64,000 nucleotides of DNA from Fen-1364 sp049515135 (GCA_049515135.1 JBEKUJ010000010.1:1-64000), one strand, 5' to 3'; positions 16,156 to 25,086 are shown, numbered from the stretch's first letter. Notes: generated from the letters alone by a model not told the origin. Translations and numbers: made by a program.

Positions 16156-17401
16156 GGGAAAGGCCGCCATCGTCATCTCCGTGGGAACGGAGCTGACGGA
16201 AGGGATCATTCAGGACAGCCATATCCGCTATCTGTCCAGCGAGCTGACCTCCCTGGGCTTCACGGTCTGCCGGGGAGTGCAGATCCCCGACAACGCCAGC
16301 CAGTTCAGCGAGGAGCTTGCCAGGGCAACCGCCGAGGCGTCGCTCGTCATACTGACGGGCGGCCTTGGCCCTACAACGGATGACCTGACCCGGGAGATCG
16401 TGGCGCAGGCCGCGGGTGTTCCCCTGGAGTTTCACCAGGGCGTTTGGGACGGCCTCGTGGAAAGATTCAAAGGCCACAGGTTCTCCGATACCAACAGGAA
16501 ACAGGCCACGGCCCCTCAGGGCTTCACGTTGGTTCCCAACCCCAACGGCACAGCGCCGGGATTTCATGGTGAGATCGGCGGCGCGCTCGTCATTGCCCTC
16601 CCCGGACCGCCTTCCGAGCTTCGGCCCATGTTCGCCCAGGGCATCCTGCCGGTTCTGGCCAGCCGGTTTGGAAGCGCTTCCGCCAAAGACATTCTCTGGG
16701 GAACCGCCCTGATGGTGCCTGAGTCCAGCCTCGAGGAGGCGCTGAGGGCCGCGCGCCGCGGAGAGCTTGCGTGGGGCACCAGGGTGGATGAGGACCGTAT
16801 CGTTTTCAGCCTTCGGGGAGGAACCGAGGAAGACCGCCAGGCATGCCTCGCGTCGCTTGCCGCATCCCTCGGCCCCACGCGGATCCGACGCGGAGAGACG
16901 CGCCCCGCACAGCTCCTGAGCGATGCGCTCCTGAGCAGGCGCATGATGCTCGTGACCGCAGAGTCCTGCACCGGCGGGCTCATCGGAAAGTACATGACGG
17001 ACCTGCCAGGCAGCTCCCGGGTCTACTGGGGCGGGTACGTGAGCTACTCGAATGGCGCGAAGACCGGCATGCTCGATGTCGGATCGGGCCTTCTGGAAAG
17101 TCACGGCGCCGTGTCGAGGGAAGCTGTGACCGGCATGGCGCTGGGCGCGCTTTCACGGTCCGGGGCGGACGTCAGCATCGCGGTTTCCGGAATAGCAGGT
17201 CCGGACGGTGGTTCGGCGGAAAAGCCCGTCGGAACTGTGTGGACTGCAGTCGGCACGCGCGCAGGGTCTCTCACTGCCCGGTTGTTCAGCTTTTCCGGCT
17301 CCCGGGACATGATCCGTCGCAGGAGCGCGGTGGCCGCAATGCTTCTTGCGGAGGCCGAGCTGCTAGGCGGAGACTTCCTTGACAGTCAGGCAAAGTGGTA
17401 A
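16148..17401 (+). CDS. cinA: CinA-family protein: MoaB-like domain plus NMN amidase domain
   Basis: Of 417 residues, the N-terminal half is the MoaB/MogA-like COG1058 domain (GTELTEG, LTGGLGPTTDD). The C-terminal half is the nicotinamide-nucleotide amidase domain (TAESCTGG, SGIAGPDGGS, KPVGTVW). It removes damaged or by-product NMN and feeds NAD recycling. The GTG start lies inside the end of the bactofilin gene. Its last codons carry a promoter that reads into rho. Confidence 0.92.
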   Translation: MCEGKAAIVISVGTELTEGIIQDSHIRYLSSELTSLGFTVCRGVQIPDNASQFSEELARATAEASLVILTGGLGPTTDDLTREIVAQAAGVPLEFHQGVWDGLVERFKGHRFSDTNRKQATAPQGFTLVPNPNGTAPGFHGEIGGALVIALPGPPSELRPMFAQGILPVLASRFGSASAKDILWGTALMVPESSLEEALRAARRGELAWGTRVDEDRIVFSLRGGTEEDRQACLASLAASLGPTRIRRGETRPAQLLSDALLSRRMMLVTAESCTGGLIGKYMTDLPGSSRVYWGGYVSYSNGAKTGMLDVGSGLLESHGAVSREAVTGMALGALSRSGADVSIAVSGIAGPDGGSAEKPVGTVWTAVGTRAGSLTARLFSFSGSRDMIRRRSAVAAMLLAEAELLGGDFLDSQAKW

Positions 17402-17407
17402 TATATT
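17379..17407 (+). promoter_or_regulatory. Promoter for rho, inside the 3' end of cinA
   Basis: TTGACA (17379-17384) and TATATT (17402-17407) are exactly 17 bases apart. The predicted start near 17414 gives rho a leader of about 98 bases. That leader holds a small inverted repeat, GTAAA-TCGCG-TTTAC, at about 17460-17474. rho leaders are attenuated in E. coli; whether this one is cannot be told. Confidence 0.6.
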
Positions 17408-17511
17408 TGGCCGTAAAGAGTCTTCGGTAGCCAGCCAAGGCCTGCATGCAACCTAATCTGTAAATCGCGTTTACATTTGACACGACGGGCCAGGAATTGA
17501 CGGAGCACCAC

Positions 17512-19224
17512 ATGGGAATGAATGATCACGACAATGAGACGCAGCCGCAGCCGGTGGAGCCCCCTCGGGATGTGTCGCTCACCAATGACTCCCTCATGAA
17601 CGGGGAAACGGATGAGCATGGGCAGAACCGCGCGGGGCAGAATCGCGTCGATCAGCCCGCAGGGCACCGGCCCAAGCGGCGCGTGACCCGGCGGAAGATC
17701 CGCGTGGAGCTCATCAAGGAGCCTGACCGGGGGGAGGAGGAAAGGGGAGACTCCCTGGGTGATGACAGCGGCATGGACGTGGCGCAGGGTCCCGTGGCGG
17801 CCCCCGCGGACGCTGCACCCCCGCAGACCGCTGGCCTCCCTGCATCCGGAAGCGCGTACGCCGCGGCGTCAGCCCCGGCCACTGCTGGCGGCGCTCCCAG
17901 CGGGACAAGCTCTGATGCGACTGCCAAGGTTTTTCAGCAGAGCGATAATCGCCTCCACATCAACGACCTGAGCCAGATGAGCATGCCGGACCTTCGCGGC
18001 CTGGCATCGAAGATGGGGGTCAATCACGAAGCCCTCATTTCCATGAAGAAGCAGGAGATCATCTTCCAGATCCTGAAGGCGCATACGGAGAAGGGCGGCG
18101 CCATCTACGCATTCGGGGCGCTTGAGATTCTGCCGGACGGATACGGTTTCCTGCGGTCGCCGAACTACAGCTACCTCCCCGGTCCCGACGACATCTACAT
18201 CTCGCCGTCGCAGATCCGCCTCTTCAACCTCAAGACTGGTGACACGGTAGCGGGCCAGATCAGGTCTCCCAAGGAAGGGGAGAGGTTCTTCGCAATGCTG
18301 CGAGTTGAGACGGTCAATTTCGACCCGCCGCTGGTGGCGCAGACTCGTATCCCGTTCGACAACCTTACTCCGCTGTACCCGGATGAGAAGCTCAACCTGG
18401 AGACCGTCACCGAGGAGATCTCCACAAGGATCATCAACCTGTTCTGTCCCATCGGCAAAGGCCAGCGCGGTCTCATCGTCTCTCCGCCGCGAACGGGGAA
18501 GACCATCCTGATGCAGAAGATTGCAAACGCCATCACGGCCAATCACCCTGAGGCATTCGTCATCGTGCTGCTGATCGACGAACGGCCAGAAGAGGTGACT
18601 GACATGCAGCGGAGCGTCAAGGGGGAGGTGGTCTCCTCCACCTTCGACGAGCAGTCCACGCGGCATGTCCAGGTTGCCGAAATGGTCATAGAGAAGGCCA
18701 AGCGGCTGGTCGAGCACAAGCGCGACGTGGTCATTCTTCTTGATTCCATCACCCGCCTTGCGCGGGCGTACAACCAGACCGTGCCGACATCTGGGAAGAT
18801 CCTCTCTGGAGGCGTGGACTCCAACGCGCTGCACAAGCCCAAGAGGTTCTTCGGCGCCGCGCGAAACATCGAGGAGGGTGGGAGCCTTACCATCGTGGCA
18901 ACGGCCCTTGTGGAGACAGGAAGCCGGATGGACGAGGTCATCTTCGAGGAGTTCAAGGGCACCGGCAACATGGAAGTCATCCTGGACCGAAAGCTCTCGG
19001 ACCGCAGGCTCTTCCCCGCCATCAACATCAAGAAGTCCGGAACGCGCAAGGAAGAGCTCCTTCTCACCGAGGAGCAGTTGCAGAAGATGTGGGTGCTCCG
19101 CCGGGTCATCAACCCGATGGAAGATGCGGAGATCATAGAGCTTCTGATTGACAGGATGAAGAAAAGCAAGAATAATGAGGCTTTCCTGAAATCGATGAAT
19201 ACATCATCGGTCACCGACGCGTGA
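17512..19224 (+). CDS. rho: Transcription termination factor Rho
   Basis: The RNA-dependent ATPase/helicase that ends transcription, 570 residues. An N-terminal extension of about 140 residues is polar, then Pro/Ala-rich and disordered, as often in GC-rich bacteria. The Rho N-domain follows (SMPDLRGLASKMGV), then the cold-shock-like RNA-binding domain (EILPDGYGFLRSP). The ATPase carries Walker A PPRTGKT (residues 325-331) and Walker B VVILLDSITRLAR. ATG 17512 is chosen because GGAG lies six bases upstream; TTG 17497 would add five residues. It is followed by rpmE, the order I recall in Treponema and Borrelia. Confidence 0.95.
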   Translation: MGMNDHDNETQPQPVEPPRDVSLTNDSLMNGETDEHGQNRAGQNRVDQPAGHRPKRRVTRRKIRVELIKEPDRGEEERGDSLGDDSGMDVAQGPVAAPADAAPPQTAGLPASGSAYAAASAPATAGGAPSGTSSDATAKVFQQSDNRLHINDLSQMSMPDLRGLASKMGVNHEALISMKKQEIIFQILKAHTEKGGAIYAFGALEILPDGYGFLRSPNYSYLPGPDDIYISPSQIRLFNLKTGDTVAGQIRSPKEGERFFAMLRVETVNFDPPLVAQTRIPFDNLTPLYPDEKLNLETVTEEISTRIINLFCPIGKGQRGLIVSPPRTGKTILMQKIANAITANHPEAFVIVLLIDERPEEVTDMQRSVKGEVVSSTFDEQSTRHVQVAEMVIEKAKRLVEHKRDVVILLDSITRLARAYNQTVPTSGKILSGGVDSNALHKPKRFFGAARNIEEGGSLTIVATALVETGSRMDEVIFEEFKGTGNMEVILDRKLSDRRLFPAINIKKSGTRKEELLLTEEQLQKMWVLRRVINPMEDAEIIELLIDRMKKSKNNEAFLKSMNTSSVTDA

Positions 19225-19262
19225 CGCGTCGGGAGGCCGTTACAAACATGGAGGAAACAATT

Positions 19263-19466
19263 ATGAAGACCGACATACATCCCAGGTACGAAGTGACAAC
19301 GATTACCTGCGCGTGCGGCAACGTCATCCAGACGAAGTCCACGGCAAAGGACATCAGGGTGGAAATCTGCTCCAAGTGCCACCCGTTCTTCACCGGCAAG
19401 CAGCATCTGGTCGACACGGCAGGCCGCGTGGAGCGCTTCAAGAAGCGCTACAACATAAAAGACTGA
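19263..19466 (+). CDS. rpmE: 50S ribosomal protein L31, zinc-binding form
   Basis: A 67-residue ribosomal protein. MKTDIHPRYEV, CACGNVIQT, CSKCHPFFTGKQ and VERFKKRY are diagnostic. CxC and CxxC make it the Cys-containing (C+) zinc-binding type. ATG 19263 has GGAGGAA six bases upstream; the open frame extends 14 codons earlier but without a site. It is 38 bases after rho and convergent with the Mut7-C gene. Confidence 0.95.
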   Translation: MKTDIHPRYEVTTITCACGNVIQTKSTAKDIRVEICSKCHPFFTGKQHLVDTAGRVERFKKRYNIKD

Positions 19467-19522
19467 CGTCACGAAGGCCGAAAAGGCTGAGTGGTGAGCG
19501 GGGCCGAAGGGCTGCCAAGACC

Positions 19523-20269
19523 CTAGGGGCTTCTGGCGCCCAGAGAGGCGGCAAGCTCCATCATTTTCTGCCAGTGAGAACCGCGCCAGAAGACTCGCCG
19601 ACACGCCGGGCACTCTGAGAAGTCCGTGTATTCACGGCCGACCGCCGGCGGCAGGCGTGCAAGCACACTGTCCCGTGAGACGCGCTCCAGGGGAACGTTG
19701 CATTCAACGCATCGGCCGCCCAGCTGCAGGTGTGAGGACAGATCGAATCTTTGTACGACCTCTCTCAGCTGGTCATGCGGCGCGAGAGATCGAACCAGAT
19801 AGCCGTGCGTTACGCTGCGCCGTTTCAGAAGCCCCCGGTCCCTGGTAAGGACGATGCGCTTCTCAAGCCGTGCCACGCGGACCAGCTCCTGGTCCTCAAG
19901 GGAATTGCGATACAGGGAATCGAATCCGAACATCCTGAGAAGCCGGGCAAGCCGCCCCAGATGCACATCGAGGGCGAAGCGGACTTCGCGCAGGGGCACC
20001 GGCCGCACGCGGGAGAGCGGCCCGATGTCCCATGATTCGAACCTGGGGTAGACGCTGATCCGGTCCCCGTGGGCGGGCCGATACGCGAAGTCCACGGACT
20101 CGCCGTTGGCAAGAACCAGGTCGACCTCGGTGTGAGGGACTCCCAGGTCCTCGATCAGCGCCTTGACCGTGCATCCCCTGGGAACGTCGGCTGAGATGGG
20201 CTGCTTCCTTTTCTCTGCCGGGAGAAAGGCGTTCAGCTCCTCGTAGAATCGGATGGTCACAGACGCCAT
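19523..20269 (-). CDS. Mut7-C RNase domain protein with ubiquitin-like N-terminus
   Basis: A 248-residue two-domain protein. Residues 1-85 resemble a ThiS/MoaD-type beta-grasp domain (MASVTIRFYEELN, then YRPAHGDRISVYP). The rest is the Mut7-C PIN-like RNase domain: DVHLGRLARLLRMFGFD, LVRVARLEKRIVLTRDRGLL. A zinc ribbon with CVEC and CPAC closes it. The family is a widespread predicted RNase of unknown target. ATG 20269 is chosen since it opens the beta-grasp domain. It is divergent from the ABC ATPase gene with 40 bases between. Confidence 0.85.
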   Translation of the reverse strand: MASVTIRFYEELNAFLPAEKRKQPISADVPRGCTVKALIEDLGVPHTEVDLVLANGESVDFAYRPAHGDRISVYPRFESWDIGPLSRVRPVPLREVRFALDVHLGRLARLLRMFGFDSLYRNSLEDQELVRVARLEKRIVLTRDRGLLKRRSVTHGYLVRSLAPHDQLREVVQRFDLSSHLQLGGRCVECNVPLERVSRDSVLARLPPAVGREYTDFSECPACRRVFWRGSHWQKMMELAASLGARSP

Positions 20270-20309
20270 GCTTCGATAGTATAGGAGATGGGGAGCGCCG
20301 GGAGAAGAC

Positions 20310-21110
20310 GTGGAGCACCGCAACGGAAAGGGAGCCCTCGAGCTTGAAGGGGTTTCGCTCGACATCGACGGAAGACCGATCCTGAGAGATATCTCGTGGA
20401 AGGCCCAGAGGGGAGAAAAATGGATCATTCTGGGCCGCAACGGAAGCGGAAAGACTTCCCTCATGCGGATGCTGTCCGGATTCGGGTTTCCTTCCCGTGG
20501 GCGCGTGCTTGTCCTGGGAGAGCTCCTTGGCAGGACGGACCTCCACCTGTTGCGGAGGAGGGTCGGCTGGATCTACGCGGACCTCGCGGCCGACATCCCG
20601 TGGTTCATGACGGCGCTGGAGGTCGTGCTTTCCGGGGCTGAGGGCAGTCTCGTGGTTTACGAGCAGCTTCCCGGAAACGAAGAGGCCATGGCCCTGGGAA
20701 TGCTGGAGGCCCTCGGGATGAAGGACTTCGCGCCGCGCAGCTTCTCACGTCTCTCCACGGGTGAGAGGCAGCGGGTCCTTATCGCCCGGGCCCTTGCCGC
20801 GGGACCCGAGCTGCTCCTCCTGGATGAGCCCTGCCAGGGCCTGGACCCACGGGCGCGGGAAGAGTTCCTGGAATCGCTTGCTGGGCTGCTCGCCTCACGT
20901 ACGGATCTCAGCGTGGTATGCGTGACGCATCACGTGGATGAGATCATAGACGGGTTTTCAAACGTACTGGTCCTGGAGGAGGGACGCGTGCTGGCGCACG
21001 GACCGCGGGAGACGGTGCTTACTCCCGTGATGGTCAAACGGCTGTTCGGTGAGCGGTGCCGCCTGCATTCCCGCGGCGGCAGGTATTTCCTCAGCTTCGG
21101 CAAGGAGTAG
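20310..21110 (+). CDS. ABC transporter ATP-binding protein without an adjacent permease
   Basis: A 266-residue single ABC ATPase. Walker A is GRNGSGKTS, the signature LSTGERQR, Walker B LLLLDEPCQGLDP, and the switch histidine sits in VTHHVDEI. The arrangement resembles one half of ModF or the uncharacterised YfbB-type ATPases. No membrane partner or binding protein lies nearby, so its role is open. GTG 20310 is the start. The next gene begins four bases after its stop. Confidence 0.85.
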   Translation: MEHRNGKGALELEGVSLDIDGRPILRDISWKAQRGEKWIILGRNGSGKTSLMRMLSGFGFPSRGRVLVLGELLGRTDLHLLRRRVGWIYADLAADIPWFMTALEVVLSGAEGSLVVYEQLPGNEEAMALGMLEALGMKDFAPRSFSRLSTGERQRVLIARALAAGPELLLLDEPCQGLDPRAREEFLESLAGLLASRTDLSVVCVTHHVDEIIDGFSNVLVLEEGRVLAHGPRETVLTPVMVKRLFGERCRLHSRGGRYFLSFGKE

Positions 21111-21114
21111 GGAC

Positions 21115-21558
21115 GTGGACAGAAAGCCGGTTGTTTCCAAGCTCACCCGCGGACAGGACGCCTACTATACGGTCAGCTGGTCCCGACTCAAAAAGAGTGA
21201 CAAATACGAGATCGTGAAATCGGTCCCTTCGGAGGCAGGCATCTATGAGCTGTACTACATGGATTACAAGGGAAAGCTCTGTCTTTTCCACGTGGGAAAG
21301 TCGTGGTACGGGGGCCTGCGGAACGAGATCAGGCTCCGCACGGACGCAGAGCTGGAAAACGACGAAGCCCATCGCGCCATCCTGGAGGAGCACGACTGCT
21401 GGTATCGCTGGTCTCTGGTGAGCGCGAGTGATGACATGGCGGACATCGTCTATTTCTTTGCCAGCACGTATGGCATGGCGGCGAAAGTGCACCACTCGGG
21501 ACGGTACCGGAACATATTCATCAACGAAGTGAGCGCGGACAAGATCGTGTCGATCTAG
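21115..21558 (+). CDS. Small protein with GIY-YIG-like fold
   Basis: A 147-residue protein. G42-I-Y44, then F58-H-V-G61 and R73 (GGLRNEIR) follow the spacing of the GIY-YIG nuclease core. The second motif YIG is replaced by HVG. The usual catalytic glutamate after the arginine is not obvious; the corresponding helix reads DDMADIVYFFAS. It may be a diverged nuclease or a binding protein. GTG 21115 lies five bases after the ABC ATPase stop. I base this on pattern only. Confidence 0.6.
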   Translation: MDRKPVVSKLTRGQDAYYTVSWSRLKKSDKYEIVKSVPSEAGIYELYYMDYKGKLCLFHVGKSWYGGLRNEIRLRTDAELENDEAHRAILEEHDCWYRWSLVSASDDMADIVYFFASTYGMAAKVHHSGRYRNIFINEVSADKIVSI

Positions 21559-21974
21559 ATCGTGGCCAGCTTCTCCACCATGAATCGGATCCGTTTGGCC
21601 AGCGACACCATGAGCCGTCGGGACCACAGCGGGCTGGCCGCGTATATGTCGGCAAAGTTCTCCGTGGAAAACTCCAGGGTTTCCACGTTCCCTTTGGCAA
21701 TGACGGTCGCTGAGCGCACTGATTTGTCGAAGAAGCTCATCTCGCCGATCAGCTCCCCCCTGCCCAGGGTCGTCATCACGCGGTATTTCTCCCCCACCTT
21801 CTGCGTCACGTAGACCTCTCCCGAGATGACCCAGTAGATCTTCTGCTGGATCTCGCCCTCCCGGATCAGGACCTGCTTGTCATGGAACCTCTTGCCGAAT
21901 TTCTCGATCACCTTCGCATCGAGTGCATCCTCCGCCTGGAAGGCGATCTTCATGATCTCGTCGTACGATTCCAT
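21555..21974 (-). CDS. Stand-alone cyclic-nucleotide-binding domain protein
   Basis: A 139-residue single-domain protein of the Crp cyclic-nucleotide-binding fold: KQVLIREGEIQQKIYWVISG, then GRGELIGEMSFFD and SVRSATVIAKGN. The phosphate-binding cassette reads GEMSFFDKSVRSAT, close to the usual GE-x5-RSAT. No helix-turn-helix follows. ATG 21974 overlaps the upstream gene's TGA by one base, so the pair is coupled. It probably acts as a cAMP/cGMP-responsive or structural partner. Confidence 0.8.
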   Translation of the reverse strand: MESYDEIMKIAFQAEDALDAKVIEKFGKRFHDKQVLIREGEIQQKIYWVISGEVYVTQKVGEKYRVMTTLGRGELIGEMSFFDKSVRSATVIAKGNVETLEFSTENFADIYAASPLWSRRLMVSLAKRIRFMVEKLATI

Positions 21975-22381
21975 CAGCGCCTGCCTTCCTTGCGGCGTCC
22001 CAGACGCTCGCCGAACTCCGCGTTCATGATCCGCAGCTCCCGGGTCAGGCCGGTGATGGCCGCCAGGCCGAGCTCCCAGGATACGCCCGCCGCCATGTAG
22101 AAGCCGTCGAGATTCCACCTGTAGAGGATGATCCTCTCCCGCGCCTGCACTGACCCGAGCCGCGCGCATTCCGCGAGCGGCTCCACCAAGCCAAAGAGGT
22201 TGTCGGGTGTGATCCACAGGGGGAAGGAGGACGCGGCAAGCGGGTATTCGAGCTTGGCCAGTCCTGCGATCACGTAATAAATCGGCTTGTCGCCGACAGG
22301 ATCGCCGACGTGAAAAATCTGCTCATGCGCAGGGAAGGAAACCTCTTCCCCGTACTGAAGAAAATGGGGTAGATCTTCCAT
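21974..22381 (-). CDS. Diverged cyclic-nucleotide-domain-like protein
   Basis: A 135-residue protein with a weak Crp-type beta-roll pattern: FPAHEQIFHVGDPVGDKPIYYVIAG, followed by ITPDNLFGLVEPL where a cassette would be. The R-S-A motif of a nucleotide pocket is missing, so it may not bind cNMP. It has no DNA-binding domain. It is first of a two-gene unit with the intact domain protein at 21555 and is divergent from galK. It could be an inactive dimer partner (inference). Confidence 0.65.
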   Translation of the reverse strand: MEDLPHFLQYGEEVSFPAHEQIFHVGDPVGDKPIYYVIAGLAKLEYPLAASSFPLWITPDNLFGLVEPLAECARLGSVQARERIILYRWNLDGFYMAAGVSWELGLAAITGLTRELRIMNAEFGERLGRRKEGRR

Positions 22382-22416
22382 TCTGCTAGAATTTTCGACA
22401 TTTTTGAAGCTTTTTA

Positions 22417-22445
22417 TTGAATTCTTTTATCATTTTGTCTATACT
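22417..22445 (+). promoter_or_regulatory. Promoter for galK-surE-TPR operon
   Basis: TTGAAT (22417-22422) and TATACT (22440-22445) are 17 bases apart in a very AT-rich patch. Predicted start is near 22452; the GGGAG ribosome binding site is at 22475-22479. The -35 overlaps a minus-strand TTCAAT, so the divergent cNMP genes may share this region. Confidence 0.7.
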
Positions 22446-22485
22446 GTCGCAATTCCGGAAAGCCTTTCAACAGCGGGAGTTATGC

Positions 22486-23640
22486 ATGGAGCAAGTGAAG
22501 CAAAGCCACGCCGAGGAGTACGGCAGGGCGCCAGAGATCATAGCCTGCGCTCCCGGCCGGGTGAACCTGATCGGCGAGCATACCGACTACAACGACGGCT
22601 TTGTCTTCCCCATGGCAATAGATTTCACCGTTCGCGTTGCAATCTCCCGTCGAAAAGACAACCACCTGCGGTTCTATTCCGTGGATTACAAGGACAGGAA
22701 GCGCGCCACCCTCCCCACGCTGCGCTATCGAAAGGAGGACCGCTGGGCCAACTATCCCAAAGGCATTATTGCGGAGTTCCTGGCCCGGGGGCATGAGCTG
22801 GGCGGCATGGACATCACGATCCAGGGGGACATCCCGCAGGGAGCCGGGTTGTCCTCCTCTGCCGCCCTGGAAGTGTCGACAGCGCTTGCCATGCAGGAGT
22901 TGTATCGCATAGAGATGGGCCGTGAAGACCTGGCCAAGCTTGCGCAGCACGCGGAGAACGAGTTCGTCGGCGTGAAATGCGGAATCATGGATCAATTCAT
23001 TTCACGCCTTGCCAGGGAGGGACACGCCATGCTGCTGGACGCGCGGTTCCTCACGTATCATTTCGTGCCGTTGTCTCTCAAGAGCGTGAAGATACTCATC
23101 ACAAACTCGAAGGTCCCCCACGGCCTGGTGGATTCGGAATACAACAAGCGGCGGGAGGAATGCAGGAAGTGCGTCGACATCCTTTCGGTCAAGAAGCCGG
23201 GGACGGCGCTGCGTGACTATACCTCCAACGATGTGCGCGACAGCATGGGAGTGATTCCGGAGGGCACGCGCAAGAAGTGCCTCCATGTCGTGGAGGAAAA
23301 CCAGCGCGTGCTGGAGGCCGAGGAAGCGCTGAAGAAAAGAGATCTCGTCACCTTCGGCAAGCTGATGAACCGCTCCCATGAGAGCCTGCGCGACCTGTAT
23401 GAAGTCTCCTGTCCGGAGCTGGACTGGCTGGTCAAGAGGGCATGGGAGACGGAGGGGGTCTATGGGTCGCGCCTCACGGGCGCGGGCTTCGGGGGATGCA
23501 CAGTGACCCTGATCGAGGAGGAGGCGATCCCCCAGTATCGGGATCACATCGTGCAGTATGAGCGTATCTTCGGGTTCCGCCCGGAAATCTACATCTGCAA
23601 GCCGTCGCCCGGCGCCCATATCCTGGAAAACCGCTCCTGA
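22486..23640 (+). CDS. galK: Galactokinase
   Basis: It phosphorylates galactose at C1, the first Leloir step. The GHMP kinase has 384 residues: the signature GRVNLIGEHTDYNDG near the N-terminus, ATP motif PQGAGLSSSAALEV, and C-terminal GAGFGGCTV. The catalytic aspartate is in CGIMDQF. ATG 22486 is supported by GGGAG six bases upstream. No galT or galE is in the window, so the pathway must be completed elsewhere. It begins an operon with surE and a TPR gene. Confidence 0.93.
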   Translation: MEQVKQSHAEEYGRAPEIIACAPGRVNLIGEHTDYNDGFVFPMAIDFTVRVAISRRKDNHLRFYSVDYKDRKRATLPTLRYRKEDRWANYPKGIIAEFLARGHELGGMDITIQGDIPQGAGLSSSAALEVSTALAMQELYRIEMGREDLAKLAQHAENEFVGVKCGIMDQFISRLAREGHAMLLDARFLTYHFVPLSLKSVKILITNSKVPHGLVDSEYNKRREECRKCVDILSVKKPGTALRDYTSNDVRDSMGVIPEGTRKKCLHVVEENQRVLEAEEALKKRDLVTFGKLMNRSHESLRDLYEVSCPELDWLVKRAWETEGVYGSRLTGAGFGGCTVTLIEEEAIPQYRDHIVQYERIFGFRPEIYICKPSPGAHILENRS

Positions 23641-23645
23641 CGCGT

Positions 23646-24389
23646 ATGAGGATCCTGATTACAAACGATGACGGGATAGAGAGTGAAGGGATCCGCCAGC
23701 TGGAAACGACCTTGAAGGGAGAGCACGAGCTGTGGCTCGTGGCGCCGGAGGGGGAGAAGAGCGGCGCATCCCACTCCATAACGCTCCGTGATTCCATCCG
23801 GGCGCGCTGCCGCGGGGAACACCGCTACGCCTGCAAGGGCACAACGGCGGACTGCGTGATTGTGTCTTTGCTCGGGCTCATCCCGCCCAAGATGGACATG
23901 GTCATCTCGGGAATCAATCACGGTCCCAACCTGGGCACTGACATCCTGTTCTCCAGCACGGCGGCCGGGGCCCGTCAAGGCGCGCTCATGGGGGTGCCGT
24001 CAGTGGCGATTTCCCTGGGAGCCTATGCGCCACCGTTCGACTTCTCACAGGCCGCCGGCTTCGTGGCTCGAAACCTCGAGACTTTTCGGGAGCTGTGGAC
24101 CGACGACCATTTTCTCAATATCAATTTTCCAGCGTTAGCTGCCGATCATCTTGAATCGGTGATCACCTTTCCGTCGCGCAGGATCTATCGCGACCGGTTG
24201 AGCACCTACCGCGCTCCGAACGGGGACACGTTCTGCTTTGTCCACGGGGCTGTGCCCGAAGCCCATTACGAGGCCGGGTCCGATTGCCAGGCGCTGTCCG
24301 AGGGGAAGATATCGATTTCCCCCATCCACGCGCACCCGCGCAACTGGGTGTCCATCGAGGACAGGTACCGCAGGGTGAGGTTCAAATGA
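23646..24389 (+). CDS. surE: 5'/3'-nucleotidase SurE
   Basis: A metal-dependent nucleoside monophosphatase of 247 residues. The metal-site motif MRILITNDDGIES (D8, D9) and the second motif SGINHGPNLGTDILFSSTAAGA are complete. It removes phosphate from nucleotides and helps stationary-phase survival in other bacteria. It starts five bases after galK and overlaps the next gene by four (ATGA). Confidence 0.92.
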   Translation: MRILITNDDGIESEGIRQLETTLKGEHELWLVAPEGEKSGASHSITLRDSIRARCRGEHRYACKGTTADCVIVSLLGLIPPKMDMVISGINHGPNLGTDILFSSTAAGARQGALMGVPSVAISLGAYAPPFDFSQAAGFVARNLETFRELWTDDHFLNINFPALAADHLESVITFPSRRIYRDRLSTYRAPNGDTFCFVHGAVPEAHYEAGSDCQALSEGKISISPIHAHPRNWVSIEDRYRRVRFK

Positions 24390-25072
24390 ACGAGAAGTTC
24401 GAACGGGCGGTCAAGCTCTACCATTCCCACAGGTTCGAGCAGGCCCTCGCCGCTCTCAATGAAGTGGAAGCGGAAACCGGCGCGACGCCCGAGCTGGACT
24501 ACTACACCGGTCTGGCCCTCACGCAGCTGGGCAGGTTCGAGGACGCCCTGCTGGCGCTGGAGAAGGTGGTCAGCTCGCATTTCAGCTTCCTGCACATCAT
24601 GCAGGCGCGGATGGTGCTGGGCTACATTTACTCGGTGACCGGGCGCTACCGTCTTGCCGAGTTCGAGTTCACCAAGGTGAGCGAGCTGGGGCTGCAGTCG
24701 TCCCAGGCCCTGGCCGCCCTCGGGTTCGTCTACTACGCGCAGAAAAAGGTGAAAGAGAGCATCGAAACCCTGAAAAAAGCCCTGGAAATGGAGCCGAAGA
24801 ACGCAAACGCTTTGAACTCTCTCGGGTTCATTTATGCGGAAGAGAAGATAGACCCGCAAAAGGCAGTCTCGCTGTGCAGGCAGGCAGTCGAGGTTGCGCC
24901 GCGGAATGCCGCGTATCTCGATTCCCTGGGATGGGCGCTTTTCCGCGTGGGGGGCTACGACGAGGCGCGCGTGCTCTTCCGGCGCGCGCTGGACCTCGCT
25001 CCGGGAAACAAGGAGATCGCCTCGCACATGCGCGCCCTGATGGACGTCCTCAAGGACGTGACACGACCATAG
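24386..25072 (+). CDS. Tetratricopeptide-repeat protein
   Basis: A 228-residue soluble protein made of about five TPR units (for example YYTGLALTQLGRFEDALLAL, NALNSLGFIYAEEKIDPQKA, AAYLDSLGWALFRVGGYDEA). There is no signal peptide. The start overlaps the surE stop (ATGA). TPR proteins serve as interaction scaffolds; no partner can be named. Its last codons hold the -35 of the next promoter. Confidence 0.8.
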   Translation: MNEKFERAVKLYHSHRFEQALAALNEVEAETGATPELDYYTGLALTQLGRFEDALLALEKVVSSHFSFLHIMQARMVLGYIYSVTGRYRLAEFEFTKVSELGLQSSQALAALGFVYYAQKKVKESIETLKKALEMEPKNANALNSLGFIYAEEKIDPQKAVSLCRQAVEVAPRNAAYLDSLGWALFRVGGYDEARVLFRRALDLAPGNKEIASHMRALMDVLKDVTRP

Positions 25073-25086
25073 GCACACTGTAGAAT
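25058..25086 (+). promoter_or_regulatory. Promoter for the 53-residue orphan gene
   Basis: GTGACA (25058-25063) and TAGAAT (25081-25086) are 17 bases apart, each matching five of six consensus bases. The start would be near 25093, giving a leader of about 46 bases ending in AGGAG seven bases before ATG 25139. Confidence 0.6.
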
